A stretch of DNA of 64,000 nucleotides from Symbiodinium natans (GCA_905221605.1 CAJNDS010000080.1:639955-703954), one strand, 5' to 3'. Counted from the first letter of the stretch, positions 8,389-18,258 are shown. Numbers and translations are program-made. Notes: a model not told the origin generated them from the letters alone.

Positions 8389-8489
8389 TTGGGATGTTCC
8401 CCCTTATACTGGCAGTCCTTAATTGGGGGAAAAATAGGGGGTACTATCATCCCTATTCAAGGACTGCTAGTACAAGAGAGAACGCCCCA
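8389..8489. mobile_element. TTGGGATGTTCCCCC-family MITE-like element
   Basis: The TTGGGATGTTCCCCCTTATA end is followed by GGCAGTCCTTAAT. The inverted AGGACTGCTAGTACAAG lies at the right end, which has diverged. Confidence 0.65.
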
Positions 8490-8503
8490 CAGCAAGAACC
8501 GAC

Positions 8504-8564
8504 TTCCTGGGTCCCAGCTGAGCTCCCGCACTTTCCGAGAAGACGCGATTCGCCGTGCGGGCAG
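8504..8564 (-). CDS. Predicted exon
   Basis: The acceptor is ggcgaggatgcag and the frame reads LPARRIASSRKVRELSWDPG. A possible donor is GAA|GTCGGT. The 3' edge is uncertain. Confidence 0.45.
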
Positions 8565-8644
8565 CTGCATCCTCGCCGGGTTTAGGGTTCAGGGATTAAG
8601 GGTTTAGGGCGTACCCGAATCCGAAGTGGCCCCTAAGCCCCACA

Positions 8645-8742
8645 TTGGGATGTTCCCCCCTATACTAACAGTCCTTAATAGGGATTCTGAAACGGGGTAC
8701 TGTAATTCCGATTAAGGACTGTTAGTATAAGGAGGAACATCC
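8645..8742. mobile_element. TTGGGATGTTCCCCC-family element, good copy
   Basis: The left arm TGTTCCCCCCTATACTAAC and right arm GTTAGTATAAGGAGGAACA are complementary, as are the inner AGTCCTTAAT and ATTAAGGACT. Confidence 0.75.
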
Positions 8743-8851
8743 TGAGTCCCACAAATCATCAACCTCAAATCCTACCCTCGATGTGTTCAAAGCGGTCTTC
8801 TTTGCTCCTGCGCCCGAAACCCTAACATCCCTCAGCGGTACTCCACTAGAC

Positions 8852-8905
8852 CCTATCAGCTTCCAGAAAGAATCCCTTAACTCCAGTTTTGTAGATCTTC
8901 CGGGC
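8852..8905 (-). CDS. Predicted exon
   Basis: The acceptor is cccttgtggcatgcag. The 18 codons read ARKIYKTGVKGFFLEADR, and the donor is AGG|GTCTAG. Neither splice site depends on an array. Confidence 0.6.
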
Positions 8906-9086
8906 CTGCATGCCACAAGGGAGGGCTTCTCGAGCCTCCAAACAGTAGGGGTGTTCAGGGTTTAGGGCCCTACACCCTACAAGCCCCAAAAGCCCTAACA
9001 AAACTAGAGCCCTGCGAGTCATAAACACAATAAAGCCTACGAACCCTCAACATGACAAACCCCCCCAAACCCTAAACCCGAAACAC

Positions 9087-9149
9087 CTAATCGACCCTGG
9101 CCCGCCAGTCCTCCACCCGCTGAAGCAGATCCATCTGCTCATCGAAAGC
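9087..9149 (-). CDS. Predicted exon, possibly terminal
   Basis: The acceptor is catggtccttgcag. The frame reads AFDEQMDLLQRVEDWRARVD and then TAG. Amphipathic spacing suggests a helix. Splicing at AGG|GTCGAT before the stop is an alternative. Confidence 0.6.
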   Translation of the reverse strand, partial: AFDEQMDLLQRVEDWRARVD

Positions 9150-9270
9150 CTGCAAGGACCATGAGCTCACAATTGGGAAACCCTAAACCCTAAACCCTAA
9201 AGTTAAAGCCTAAACCCTAAACCCTAAACCCTAAACCCTGAACCCCAAACCCTAATCCTTAAACCCTTAC

Positions 9271-9350
9271 GTCCCCCGAGCAGGTGTGAGGCAAGGGGCA
9301 TCCGCCACGCTGTCGTGGGCGACGAGGGCAGCCAAGTCTTCTTCAGCTCC
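9271..9350 (-). CDS. Predicted exon with canonical donor
   Basis: The acceptor is agcatctcctgag. The 26 codons read GAEEDLAALVAHDSVADA and PCLTPARG, and the donor is AC|GTAAGG. CCCTAAA (9178-9269) and TTTAGGG (9366-9480) arrays flank it. Confidence 0.7.
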
Positions 9351-9365
9351 CTCAGGAGATGCTTA

Positions 9366-9535
9366 GTGTAGGGTTAGGGTTTAGGGTTTAGGGTTTAGGG
9401 TTTAGGGTTTAGGGTTTAGGGTTTAGGGTTTAAGGTTTAGGGTTGAGGGTTTCAGGGTTTCAGGGTTTCAGGGTTTAGGGCCCTAAACACTAAACCATAG
9501 CCCTACATCCTAAAACCTAGCCCTAAACCCTAAAG
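9366..9535. repeat. TTTAGGG array flipping directly to CCCTAAA
   Basis: A G-rich array with TTTCAGGG variants ends at TTTAGGGCCCTAAA (around 9475-9488), a perfect palindrome, and then continues as C-rich units. Confidence 0.9.
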
Positions 9536-9920
9536 CCTCAGAGGGGTTCGATTCGGTCCTGGGAGTCGGGACCACATCAGGGCCTAGGGATTTAGGGAAT
9601 TAGGATTTAGGGTTTAGGGTTTAGGGTTTAGGGTTTAGGGTTTAGGGTTTAGGGTTTAGGGTTTAGTAAATTTAGGGTTTAGGGTTTAGGGTTTTCGGTT
9701 TAGGGTTTAGGGCCTATATGGCTTAGGGTTTAGGTGCCCCAAGGGCATAGAGTTTAGAGGCTCGGGGTTGAGCGCCGTTGCGACTTAGGGTTGAAGCTTC
9801 GTGTTTGGGGTGGATGGGGCGTAGGGTTCATCGGGGCTCAGGGTTTAGGGTTTAGGGTTTAGGGTTTAGGGTTTAGGGTTTCGGGTTTAGGGTTCAGTGG
9901 CTTGGGCCACAAGTACTTAC

Positions 9921-9949
9921 CCACGTAAACATGTTGTTCATGCTGTGCC
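9921..9949 (-). CDS. Predicted micro-exon
   Basis: The canonical donor TGG|GTAAGT closes a short frame after tctgggtttag or gggcacag acceptors. The peptide is AQHEQHVYV or MNNMFTW depending on the acceptor. Confidence 0.4.
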
Positions 9950-10038
9950 CTAAACCCAGAGGCCGCATAGGAGCCCTAAACCCTAAACCCTAAACCCTAA
10001 ACCCTAAACCCTAAACCCTAAACCCTACACCCTACACC

Positions 10039-10134
10039 CTATAAGGGTTGGTCCGAGGTCGCCGCCCAGTCCATCATGGTGGCCAGCGCTGCCGTCTCCG
10101 CAGCGCGCAGGCTCTGGAGCACCCGGTGCGAGAC
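10039..10134 (-). CDS. Predicted exon, possibly terminal
   Basis: Following ctacaag, 31 codons read VSHRVLQSLRAAETAALATM and MDWAATSDQPL with strongly GC-rich third positions, then TAG at 10039-10041. A GT follows only after the stop. It is bounded by arrays at 9973-10038 and 10139-10212. Confidence 0.6.
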   Translation of the reverse strand, partial: VSHRVLQSLRAAETAALATMMDWAATSDQPL

Positions 10135-10210
10135 CTTGTAGGGTTTAGGGTTTAGGGTTTAGGGTTTGGGGTTTAGGGTTTCGGGTTTAGGGTTTGGGGC
10201 TTCGGGTTTA

Positions 10211-10298
10211 GGACATCCTGTTCCCGATGAGCCGTATGCACCTTATAACGCTTTCAAGCGCACGGTGGTAAGGAAAACAGAGATACCAGTTTGTCACA
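10211..10298. repeat. Dispersed duplicate, copy 1
   Basis: About 88 bp, with GAGCCGTATGCACCTTA and CAAGCGCACGGTGGTAAGG, matches 18552-18638 at roughly 85%. Both follow a TTTAGGG array. Confidence 0.8.
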
Positions 10299-10488
10299 CT
10301 TAGGGTTTAGGGTTTAGGGTTTAGGGTGGACGAATGCTTTGGCAAGTCGACACTGTCTTACTGAAGCCTCCTTGGTCAACGAAAAGAGTCTTCAGATGGA
10401 GGTTGGTTGGTATCCAATAGTCCGCCTTAAGCACCGAATGAACCCCTAAAATTGGGAGCATCTACCTACCATGATCATGGCAGCCAAC

Positions 10489-10577
10489 CCTAAACCCTAA
10501 ACCCTAAACCCTAAACCCTAAACACTAAACCCTAAACCCTATTTAGGGTAAACCCAAACCCTAAACCCTAAACCCTG
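10489..10577. repeat. Array with repeated orientation flips
   Basis: CCCTAAA, then TTTAGGG, then CCCTAAA, then GTTTAGGG within 90 bp. Confidence 0.8.
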
Positions 10578-11020
10578 TTTAGGGTCCATGTCGCCCCCAG
10601 GTGAGAATAATGCCAAGGTCAGAGTCCCAAGAGTATCCTGGGAATAGAGAGGGTTTAGGGTTTAGGGTTTAGGGGTTGGGGGTTAGGGTTTTTAGGGTTT
10701 AGGGGTTAGGGGTTAGGGGTTAGGGTTTAGGTGCCCTTTTTTGGTTTAAAGGGGCTTCTAAGGGAACCTAAACCCGAACAACGGGGGAACACGGGCTCTG
10801 AAGCTCAGGGCTTGCGCATCCGCGCGTGCGTGCTTTGAGATGAGTATGGAGCTTACAGCCATCTTGTCGTTGCTTTTCGTTGCTTTTCGTAGCAATCATG
10901 GGGCACTTTCATTCAGCTGAAGTTTTGTGGCTGCGGCCACTCACTGGTGCGCCTTTCTGCCGCTGTGGGGCTACATGGTGGTATGGAGGCTAGGCCAGCC
11001 GTTTCATGTGTGCATCACGA

Positions 11021-11098
11021 CCCTAAACCCTAAACCCTAAACCCTAAACCCTAAACCCTAAACCCTAAACCCTAAACCCTAAACCCTAAACCCGAAAC
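11021..11098 (-). repeat. CCCTAAA array
   Basis: Near-perfect heptamers adjacent to the 3' edge of the exon at 11092-11154. A second similar array lies at 11202-11264. No exon is supported in 10740-11020. Confidence 0.95.
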
Positions 11099-11154
11099 CA
11101 CTTCATGCTCTCCCGAGAGCCAGGGACTTCGCACCAGACACGAAGCTCTGGAGC
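11092..11154 (-). CDS. Predicted exon
   Basis: The acceptor is ggtaagttctcag. The 21 codons read APELRVWCEVPGSRESMK and WFR, in phase 0/0. The donor is CGG|GTTTAG. Confidence 0.65.
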
Positions 11155-11660
11155 CTGAGAACTTACCAAATGCCATCCTTTATCACACACACTTCTTGGC
11201 ACCCTAAACCCTAAACCCTAAACCCTAAACCCTAAACCCTAAACCCTAAACCCTAAACCCTAAAGCACTTAGGAGGGTAGTAAAAAAGTAAACTTTTAGC
11301 TGCCTTATTCAGAAGCCCAATAAACCCAAAAAAGCTAAGGATCTAAAGTTACAGGAAAGTACCACAAAGACTTGTACCCATAGCTAGTTCATGGTTGGGA
11401 TAATATTTGCTTATTCCTTATTGGGTTTAAGCACCCTGAAAAATGTAAAGTGTTACCCAACTATGACAAAGATAGGAGCTAGGTTCATTAAAAAAAGGCC
11501 CCTCTGTCACACACTGTGCAATGAAGTCCCACCCTCAGAGAAACCGACAACAACCGGTGGCCGGACCCTTACGCCTTACCCTAAACCCTAAACCCTAAAC
11601 CCTAAACCCTAAACCCTAAACCCTTAACCCTAAACCCACCGGAGGGCTCAGGGTTTGTAC

Positions 11661-11762
11661 TATTTGCTCAAGAGCCCCACATAAAAAGAAAAAATGCTCT
11701 TCCTTATAAGGGTAACATAGGGATTACAACTGTTTCGTAGGTTTTTGGGGGTGTTCTGCAGA
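11661..11762. mobile_element. TTTGCTTAAGAACCCC-family element, diverged
   Basis: TATTTGCTCAAGAGCCCC, then TCTTCCTTATAAGGGTAAC, and a GGGGGTGTTC right end. DNA at 11270-11520 is AT-richer and unassigned. Its CAATAAACCC/ATGTAAAGTG words recur near 13430 and 48420. Confidence 0.55.
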
Positions 11763-11968
11763 TAGGAGTGCCTTGCAGCATTGCAGCTTCGCAGAGATAG
11801 GAACAAGTTCACGTTGCTGGCTGAACTTTTTGCCGTGCGCACCATAAGACAATAAGGTTGCGAGAGAAAGACGTGCAGCTTCCACCACTTCACTCCGAAC
11901 ATGTGGAGACAAAGCCCCTGAATCCCAAACCCGGAACCCGCATGCAAAGACCCAATTCCGAGACTCTC

Positions 11969-12128
11969 TGAACCCTGAACCCTGAACCCTGACCCGTGAA
12001 CCGTGAACCGTGAACCCTGAATCCTGAACCCTGAACCCTGAGCCCTGAACCCTGAACCCTGAACTCTAAACCCTGAACCCTAAACCCTAAACCCTATAAA
12101 CCCTAAACCCCTAAACCCCCCCAAACCC
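11969..12128 (-). repeat. CCCTGAA variant array
   Basis: Mostly CCCTGAA units that change to CCCTAAA toward the right end. Confidence 0.9.
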
Positions 12129-12157
12129 TGAAGCAGGGTTCAGGGGCTCAGGGGCTC

Positions 12158-12229
12158 AGGGCGCCCCGGCCGACCACAAGAGCGGCAGGGGCTGCGGTTC
12201 GGCTTCCGGCTCCAAGACCATCCTCGCTT
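12158..12229 (-). CDS. Possible exon
   Basis: The unique 70-bp island between arrays is open on minus: ARMVLEPEAEPQPLPLLWSA then TGA. Another frame is also open and no donor is convincing. Confidence 0.3.
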
Positions 12230-12420
12230 CGGGTTTAGGGTTTAGGGTTTAGGGTTTAGGGTTTAGGGTTTAGGGTTTAGGGTTTAGGGTTTAGGGTTTA
12301 GGGTTTAGGGTTTAGGGTTTAGGGTTTAGGGTTTAGGGGTTAGGGGTTAGGGCTTAGGGTTTAGGGTTTAGGGCTTTTTTGTTTAGGGTTTAGGGTTTAG
12401 GGTTTCGGGTTCAGGGTTTT
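12230..12420 (+). repeat. TTTAGGG array
   Basis: About 190 bp, near-perfect to 12335 and then mixed with GGGGTTA and GGGCTT variants. Confidence 0.95.
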
Positions 12421-12639
12421 TTCGTTGTAGATTCAGGGTTAGGGTTCAGGGTACTACAGGGTTGATGGGGTTTACAGGGTGTAAAGACAAAAGGCTTGTA
12501 GGGTTTATAAGGTGTATAGGGTTTATAGGGTTTAGAGGGTTTGTGCGGTGTAAAGTGTCGAAAGGGTTTTTGTGGGCTTACAGGGTTTATGGTTTAGGGG
12601 TTTGCAGGATTTGGGTCGGGGATTAAGGTTTCGGCTTTG

Positions 12640-12931
12640 GGGGCTTAAGGTTAAGGTTGAAAGGGATGACTACTTCCGCACAGCTAATGTGATCTGCGTC
12701 TAAGACGTCGATGGTGCAAGACGTGGTGAACATGGCGTCGCAATTCGTCGCGAGCTCGTGCAGGCGTGGAGATTTGATTGAGAGTGTGAGCTGGGCTCTT
12801 TCTCGAGATGACGATCGTATTCGCCCCCTGGACTCAGCGAAAGCAGCGAAAGCATGCCTCACCACGAACCCCTTCCATTTCCAACTTTCTTGGTGCGCCC
12901 TCCTAAATTGACACAAGCCCCCTGCACCCAT
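12640..12931 (-). CDS. Possible coding region
   Basis: An open minus frame outside arrays includes LHELATNCDAMFTTSC and IDVLDADHISCAEVVI. Exon borders are not determined and the frame may contain intron sequence. Confidence 0.35.
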
Positions 12932-13038
12932 GAAAGTAACCCTAAACCCTAAACCCTAAACCCTGAACCCTAAACCCTAAACCCTAAACCCTGAACCCTA
13001 AACCCTAAACCCTAATTCAGGGCCGGGGGTGCAATGAC

Positions 13039-13093
13039 TCAGCTCCCGGCCAGCCACAACTCTTCAGCAAGCAGCCTCTCACGGCAAGGCAGT
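13039..13093 (-). CDS. Predicted exon, possibly terminal
   Basis: The acceptor is gaatgcgcgcag. One base is followed by LPCRERLLAEELWLAGS and TGA. An alternative splice at GTGAGA inside it cannot be excluded. Confidence 0.45.
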
Positions 13094-13108
13094 CTGCGCG
13101 CATTCACT

Positions 13109-13285
13109 TTGGGATGTTGCCCCTTATACGTTTAGGGTCTAGGGTCTAAAGTTTAGGGTTTAGGGTGATTTACGGGACGTATGGGTTGGGATGTTCCCCC
13201 CCAAAAGACCCCGTCCTTAATACTTTAAGTTCCCCGGATGAGAATCCCTATTAGGGACTGCTGGTATAAGGGGGAAACATCCCAA
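13109..13285. mobile_element. TTGGGATGTTCCCCC element preceded by a broken end and array
   Basis: An isolated end at 13109-13129 is followed by TTTAGGG/TCTAGGG units, and then a full element runs 13186-13285 with inverted arms. Confidence 0.6.
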
Positions 13286-13345
13286 CATTCGCTGTCGAAC
13301 TGGACATGCCCCCTCTAAGACAGCGCTGGGCCGTCTGTCCCGAAG

Positions 13346-13566
13346 CCCAAGAGGAACCGAGGAGTAAAAAGGCTGCCCTTTTTTTGGTTGAAAGCTTAAA
13401 GGGGACTCCTAAGGCTTAATTGCTGAGTTCATAAGCCCCCAAAAGTGTACACTTTCAGTTTTGTAGAGATTATAGTATCGCAAAAAGTGTAAAGTGTACT
13501 CACTCAGCTACTAAGAAGGGGACGGAAGCCCTTCAAAAAGATAAGAGGGGCCTAGTCTGGGTTCCC
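13346..13566. mobile_element. Composite inverted-repeat element
   Basis: The outer part resembles the GGTGCCCTTTTTGG family. An inner segment at about 13425-13515 has GCTGAGTTCATAAG and GTACTCACTCAGC with inverted AAAAGTGTA/TACACTTT words. No gene is supported in 13567-14040. Confidence 0.5.
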
Positions 13567-14112
13567 AATGTCGGTTCAGTTCCTTGCCAGCCATGAGTGC
13601 TAGGAAGGTGCCTGCGCGACTAGTTGACCGTTATCGCTTGGCGCACCCATTAACCAGCCACCAGTGACCTCTGGGCATTCTCGAGTGCTGCTGAGCCCCC
13701 AAAGGACCCAACTCAACCCTCTCCGATAAGTTGAAGCTCCCAGGCCTATGACCCGAAATTGGAAACATAAGCTTCTGTCTACTGGACTTGGTTCAATCAA
13801 GCATCGCCACAAAACCCACGAGCCCTGTAGCTTTGCGGCGAATACGCCAAAACCCCAACTCGCGACAGGTCAACAGTAAATACACACGTTCAGGGTGTGC
13901 GGGCTAGGGACTTAGAGTTTCTAGTGCTTAGGGTCTACAGGCTTTGGAGTTATGGGGTTTACAGGGTTCAGGCATTTCGGGACCCTCAACCCTTAACCCT
14001 GAACCCCTGAAAGTTCAAAGCCAAGAAGAACGTTGGGGACTGGGTTTAGGGTTTAGGGTTCGGGGTTTAGTCATTCTAAAAAAAATTACATGGCCGAATC
14101 TGGGTCCCTTTT

Positions 14113-14385
14113 GGGTCCTATATTTTATAGCGCGGCACACTTCCAGGAAGGACCCGAAATCGGACCTTAATTTGGAGAACTGCCATTTGCCCCCCAATAG
14201 TAGAAAATGGTATCTGAAATCAAGGTTCTTACCAACACATGCACCCTGATTTCAGATGACTCTCTTCTACTATTGGGGGGGGGGGGGGGTTTAGGGTTTA
14301 GGGTTTAGGGTTTAGGGTTTAGGGTTTAGGGTTTAGGTTTTAGGGTCCTTCTTTGAAGGGTGCCGCGCGATATAATATAGGACCC
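14113..14385. mobile_element. Nested palindrome with array inside
   Basis: Arms at 14113-14155 and 14343-14385 are inverted copies (GGGTCCTATATTTTATAGCG against CGCGATATAATATAGGACCC). Within lies a second palindrome, 14191-14280 (CCCCCCAATAGTAGAA against TTCTACTATTGGGGGG), and a TTTAGGG array at 14288-14340. Confidence 0.75.
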
Positions 14386-14527
14386 CAAAACTAACTTTGA
14401 AGCAACTCGAAGTCCTTGAATTAGGGTTTGGCGTTTGGGGCTTAGGGTTTCGGGTAGCCCTAGACCCTAAACCCCTGAAACCCCGGCAGCCCGAAACCCG
14501 AAGTATCTGAAATTTAGGGTTTAGGGT

Positions 14528-14628
14528 TTAGGCCATGCTCCTGGTCAGTTCAGACTTCAATAGCTCCCGAAATTTTCGTTGCGACGGCCTGAGATAGTTG
14601 GGATCTCGTCCGATCCGTGCAAAGTATC
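14528..14628 (-). CDS. Predicted exon, possibly terminal
   Basis: The acceptor is ccgcgattcctcag. Two phase bases are followed by YFARIGRDPNYLRPSQRKF and RELLKSELTRSMA, then TAA. The stop triplet is part of the adjoining CCTAAAC unit. The peptide is basic and helical-looking. Confidence 0.65.
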
Positions 14629-14645
14629 CTGAGGAATCGCGGCAC

Positions 14646-14732
14646 AGGGTTTAGGGTTTAGGGTTTAGGGTTTAGGGTTTAGGGTTTAGGGTTTAGGGTT
14701 TAGGGTTTAGGGTTTAGGGTTTAGGGTTTAGG
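14646..14732 (+). repeat. TTTAGGG array
   Basis: Near-perfect heptamers. Confidence 0.95.
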
Positions 14733-14812
14733 CATAGGGTTCCAGGGCTGCCACTACAGGAAGGACGGCTTCAGTTCTTGGCCTTTTGGCGGATGACGGC
14801 AAAAGAGCTCAC

Positions 14813-14854
14813 GTGAAGCCTCTTCATTAAGACTCGCTGCCAGGACCTTTGGTT
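14813..14854 (-). CDS. Predicted exon with canonical donor
   Basis: The acceptor cgtcgtcttaag and donor CAC|GTGAGC enclose 14 codons NQRSWQRVLMKRLH in phase 0/0. Confidence 0.6.
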
Positions 14855-14931
14855 CTTAAGACGACGTCAGGGCTTCTCAGCGCTTCGAGCACAAAGGCGG
14901 ATCCCCCTACCCGAAGCCCTACTGGACCCAA

Positions 14932-14996
14932 GAGCAACCTAGGAACAAAAGGGCACCCTGTATGGTTTAAAGGGGATTACAAGGGAACCCGGACCA
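14932..14996. mobile_element. Partial GGTGCCCTTTTTGG-family element
   Basis: TGGACCCAAGAGCAACCTAGG and GGTTTAAAGGGGATTACAAGGG are present. The right end is missing. Confidence 0.55.
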
Positions 14997-15148
14997 ATGG
15001 CCTATGGACCAATGGCCTATATGGGGCCTTCGAGCGGAAGCTTCCCCAAACCCCCCAAGAACCCATAAACCCTAAACCCCTGCTCCGAATTTCAAGCTAG
15101 GCCCGCGGCCGTGTCGCCCTCTGCCAAAGGAAGTACCTTCATCCAATA

Positions 15149-15264
15149 GGGTTAGGGTTTAGGGTTTAGGGTTTAGGGTTTAGGGTTGAGGGTTTAGGGT
15201 TTAGGGTTTAGGGTTTAGGGGTTAGGGGTTAGGGTTTAGGGTTTAGGGTTTAGGGTTTCGGGTT
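15149..15264 (+). repeat. TTTAGGG array
   Basis: Heptamers with GGGGTTA and GGGTTGA variants. Confidence 0.9.
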
Positions 15265-15379
15265 GGGTTTACGGGCAGCGCACGAAGCGGTTCTGGGACT
15301 ACAAGTGTGCGCGGCCTTTGTTGTTCCGGGGCGAGATATAGCTGAGCATGATTTTTTTCATTGTGTGGGCTCTTCTCAT

Positions 15380-15990
15380 GGCATTGACATCCTACGCGGG
15401 CCTACGCGTGAACTCATGTTTAGTAGCCGCGCGGCCTACGCGCGGAGTATGTTGTTGACGCGTGCCTACGCGGACCTACGCGGCAGGCACTCGAACAAAG
15501 CGCAAACGCATTATTTGACTTGCTATATTGTAGCCACTGGCACATTCGGATTACTCAACCAAACTTTCTGCCCAACCCTGCCCGAATTGTGATGTTGACG
15601 GATGGGCTACGACGTTGAAAACGACACCTACGACTACGCGCGGGCTACGCGGAGCCTACGCCGCGCCTACGCGGAATTCCTACTTATATATGCAGTTATA
15701 CATAGGGATATTTCGATATACATATAAATACATTTTGTCATAAATATAAATATAATTAAATATAAACAGAAATATGAAAATATTCTGAGTCAATATATAT
15801 ATATATATATACATATAGTGACAAAACCATATAGTTACAGTTATATATATATATATCAATTAAACCAACAACCTACGCGGACCTACTGCGTAGACTTGCC
15901 TACGCGGACCCTGCGCAGACCTGCGCCCTGCAGGCAAAATGCTACGCGGCCGACTTTCAATGTTCGCGTCTCTACGTGGCCTTGCTTGTA
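15380..15990. repeat. CCTACGCG-motif island around an AT-rich core
   Basis: The word CCTACGCG or a near copy occurs about a dozen times (15388-15482, 15625-15675, 15868-15965). It brackets an AT-rich segment at 15680-15870 that carries two TA runs. No telomeric units are present. Confidence 0.75.
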
Positions 15991-16032
15991 GAAAAAACGC
16001 TGCTCAGCTGGGCCCCAATCCAAGGTCGCCGA

Positions 16033-16269
16033 GCCCTAAACCCTGAACACCCAAAAAAATTAGACCCTAAACCCTAAACCCTAAATCCTAAACCCTAAAC
16101 CCTAAACCCCAAACCCCAAACCCTAAACCCTAAACCCTACAGTAAACCCTAAACCCTAAACCCTAAACCCTAAACCCTAAACCCTAAACTCTAAACCCTA
16201 AACCCTAAACCCTAAACCCTAAACCCTAAACCCTAAACCCTAAACCCTAACCCTAAACCCTAAACCCTA
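16033..16269 (-). repeat. CCCTAAA array, about 235 bp
   Basis: Long, nearly pure. Its right edge is the 3' border of the exon at 16266-16367. Confidence 0.95.
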
Positions 16270-16367
16270 GAACGACTCGCGGGGGGGGGTGGGGGGGGCA
16301 CCAGCAGCGGAACGGAGCTTCGATTCTCCACGAAGATGGTCGAGCTGACCTCCACCTCGGAGCGAGC
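16266..16367 (-). CDS. Predicted exon, one of the clearest
   Basis: The acceptor is aaaccctgccag. The 34 codons read ARSEVEVSSTIFVENRSSVP and LLVPPPPPPASRSR, in phase 0/0. The donor is AGG|GTTTAG. A poly-C run encodes the proline tract. The strand-like first half followed by a proline linker suggests an extracellular or modular protein, but no family is named. Confidence 0.7.
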
Positions 16368-16372
16368 CTGGC

Positions 16373-16620
16373 AGGGTTTAGGGTTTAGGGTTTAGGGTTT
16401 AGGGTTTAGGGTTAGGGTTTAGGGTTTAGGGTTTAGGGTTTAGGGTTTAGGGTTTAGGGTTGAGGGTTGAGGGTTGAGGGCTTAGGGTTTAGGGTTTAAG
16501 GTTTAGGGTTTTGGGTTTAGGGTTTAGGGCTTTAGGGCTTTAGGGCTTTAGGGCTTTAGGGCTTTAGGGCTTTAGGGCTTTAGGGCTTTAGGGCTTTAGG
16601 GTTTTAGGGTTTTGGTCTTT
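16373..16620 (+). repeat. TTTAGGG array passing into GGGCTTTA octamers
   Basis: The heptamers give way at about 16525 to about ten GGGCTTTA octamers, a sharp change of unit. No gene is supported in 16621-17120. Confidence 0.9.
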
Positions 16621-17120
16621 GGGGCTTTTGAATTTGTCGCAAAAGGCACTTCAACCTAGAACAACGCCCCACTGTGAGAATTGGACATGAAAGTGCTGGT
16701 CAAGACTCGCTCTTTGTTGATGTACCATTGGAGGACAATGTTAGTGACCATTTCTGAATCTGCTTATGACAACACCGATTGACATCGTCTGGGTGGGCAG
16801 CCAAGTGTATGCACAGTGGGCAGCGAAGTGTATGCACAGTGACTGGAGTCAACTACCACAAGGTCGCAACCTGTTTGGCACTTTGTGCTATCAGCAAGTA
16901 GCAATTCCATGGGAAGTAGGCGAGTTCTCAAACCTTTGCAACTCTTGCACACGACTCTTTGCCCATCAAAATTCAGCACCAAAATTCCCCCGCCCCCCCC
17001 CCCCCCTCCCAGCCCCACAACAACCCACCTCCGCATCCTTCCGCAAGGGCGTGCCCTGCCCAGGAACGCTTCACGTGCCCTACAATGCCGTTGCGTCTTG
17101 AAAACGGACATCCCATCTCA

Positions 17121-17257
17121 GGGTAGTCACATGGTCCCTTACTATGGTCCCCTACCTCTCCAAGGGGTTCTGCAGCAGGACCCCTTGGGTTGTTTAGGGC
17201 ATGTTTTGCTGGTATACAAGGGGTCCCGCGCATACTAAGGGACCATGTATCTACCCC
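17121..17257. mobile_element. Inverted-repeat element
   Basis: Ends GGTAGTCACATGGTCCCTTA (17122-17141) and TAAGGGACCATGTATCTACC (17237-17256) are inverted. The interior has GCAGCAGGACCCCTTGGG. Confidence 0.65.
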
Positions 17258-17464
17258 AAGCCAAGGCCAATACAGAACTTATAAAGCCTAAACCCTCAAC
17301 CCTAGACCCAAAAACCCTCAACCCCATAGAGCCTAAACCCTAAACCCTCAACCCTATTCAGCCTAAACCCTAAGAGCCTAAACTGTGAACCCTAAACCCG
17401 AAACCCTAAACCCTAAACCCTAAACCCTATCAACCCTAAACCCTAAACCCTATAGAGCCTAAAC

Positions 17465-17508
17465 CCAATGTCTCGCCACTCTGACGTCTGTCAACAGCCG
17501 AACAAAGC
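17465..17508 (-). CDS. Predicted exon
   Basis: The acceptor is caagacagcccag. Two bases are followed by 14 codons FVRLLTDVRVARHW, and the donor is TGG|GTTTAG. Confidence 0.6.
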
Positions 17509-17694
17509 CTGGGCTGTCTTGGAGGTGCTCTTGCTCGGGGGTGTAGGGTTGGGGTTTGGGGTTTGGGGTTTGGGGTTTAGGGTTTAGGGTTTGGGGTTTG
17601 GGGTTTAGGGTTGAGGATGGGGAGCAGGCCTTGGACCAGGGGGGTTTAGGGTTTAGGGTTTAGTGTTTAGGGGGCTGCTGACACCAGATGATGC

Positions 17695-18107
17695 AGGGCT
17701 TGTGGGCAGCAAGGATTCGAGAAATTCGCGTGTTTGAACTGCATCTGCGGAGACTCTCAGACCGCGTCGACGTTTTGCCCGCGCTCGACTTTTTCCGCGG
17801 GGAGTCATGAGCCCTCTTGGCATTGCACTGAGTCCGACGACCCCTGGCTTGCCCTGTTGTCGCACAAGGCGGAGGCTGTCACTGTTCTGGCTCCTGTTCA
17901 TGGCCATGAAGCCGGAGGAGATATCGTCGAGGCCATCCCAGTCCGCAAGCAGAAAGGCGGAGAAGCGCAGTAGCTCGACCACAAGGAACTTCGGTGAGGT
18001 GTCGCTCCTGAGAGGGGACACAACATGTTGGAGGGGCCACTTAAGGGCGCTTTGCAGCGGAACCCCTGCGAAGTGCCCGAACATGCAAACCTTGCAAAGC
18101 TTTGCTC
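17695..18107 (-). CDS. Predicted long exon
   Basis: The acceptor is gccgagaaacttcag. A 137-codon open frame includes SPKFLVVELLRFSAFLLA, the stretch DGLDDISSGFMAMNRSQNSD and a basic segment RGKSRARAKRRRG. The donor is TCTG|GTGTCA. This is the longest non-repeat coding stretch seen. Its start and internal splicing are unverified. Confidence 0.55.
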
Positions 18108-18167
18108 CTGAAGTTTCTCGGCTGGTGCTCAATGGTGCGGGGCTGGCATAGGTGCTCTGCGTTAGCC

Positions 18168-18258
18168 CCCTGGGCGCTCCAGGACGAAGCGATTGGCCTG
18201 GTCGATGCGGATGCGGAGAAGGATATTGCTATTGAGACCAAGACTGCGTAGAAGACGA
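18168..18258 (-). CDS. Possible exon, hydrophobic
   Basis: The acceptor is tacgattggtag. The frame reads VFYAVLVSIAISFSASAS then TRPIASSW. The first part resembles a membrane segment. No GT donor is evident. Confidence 0.4.

Noticed and set aside
9541-9575. tRNA-like T-loop GGGGTTCGATTC
   Set aside because: The flanking stem does not pair and no D or anticodon arm is present.
10838-10920. Plus-strand signal-peptide-like frame MSMELTAILSLLFVAF
   Set aside because: The frame stops after 26 codons and nothing else on plus supports a gene start here.
15263-15592. Plus open frame of about 109 codons
   Set aside because: It covers the CCTACGCG-motif island. The composition reflects the motif, and no splice or start context is convincing.
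16764-17240. Overlapping open frames of about 110 codons on both strands
   Set aside because: Both directions are open with no preference, and the right part is an inverted-repeat element with poly-C inside.
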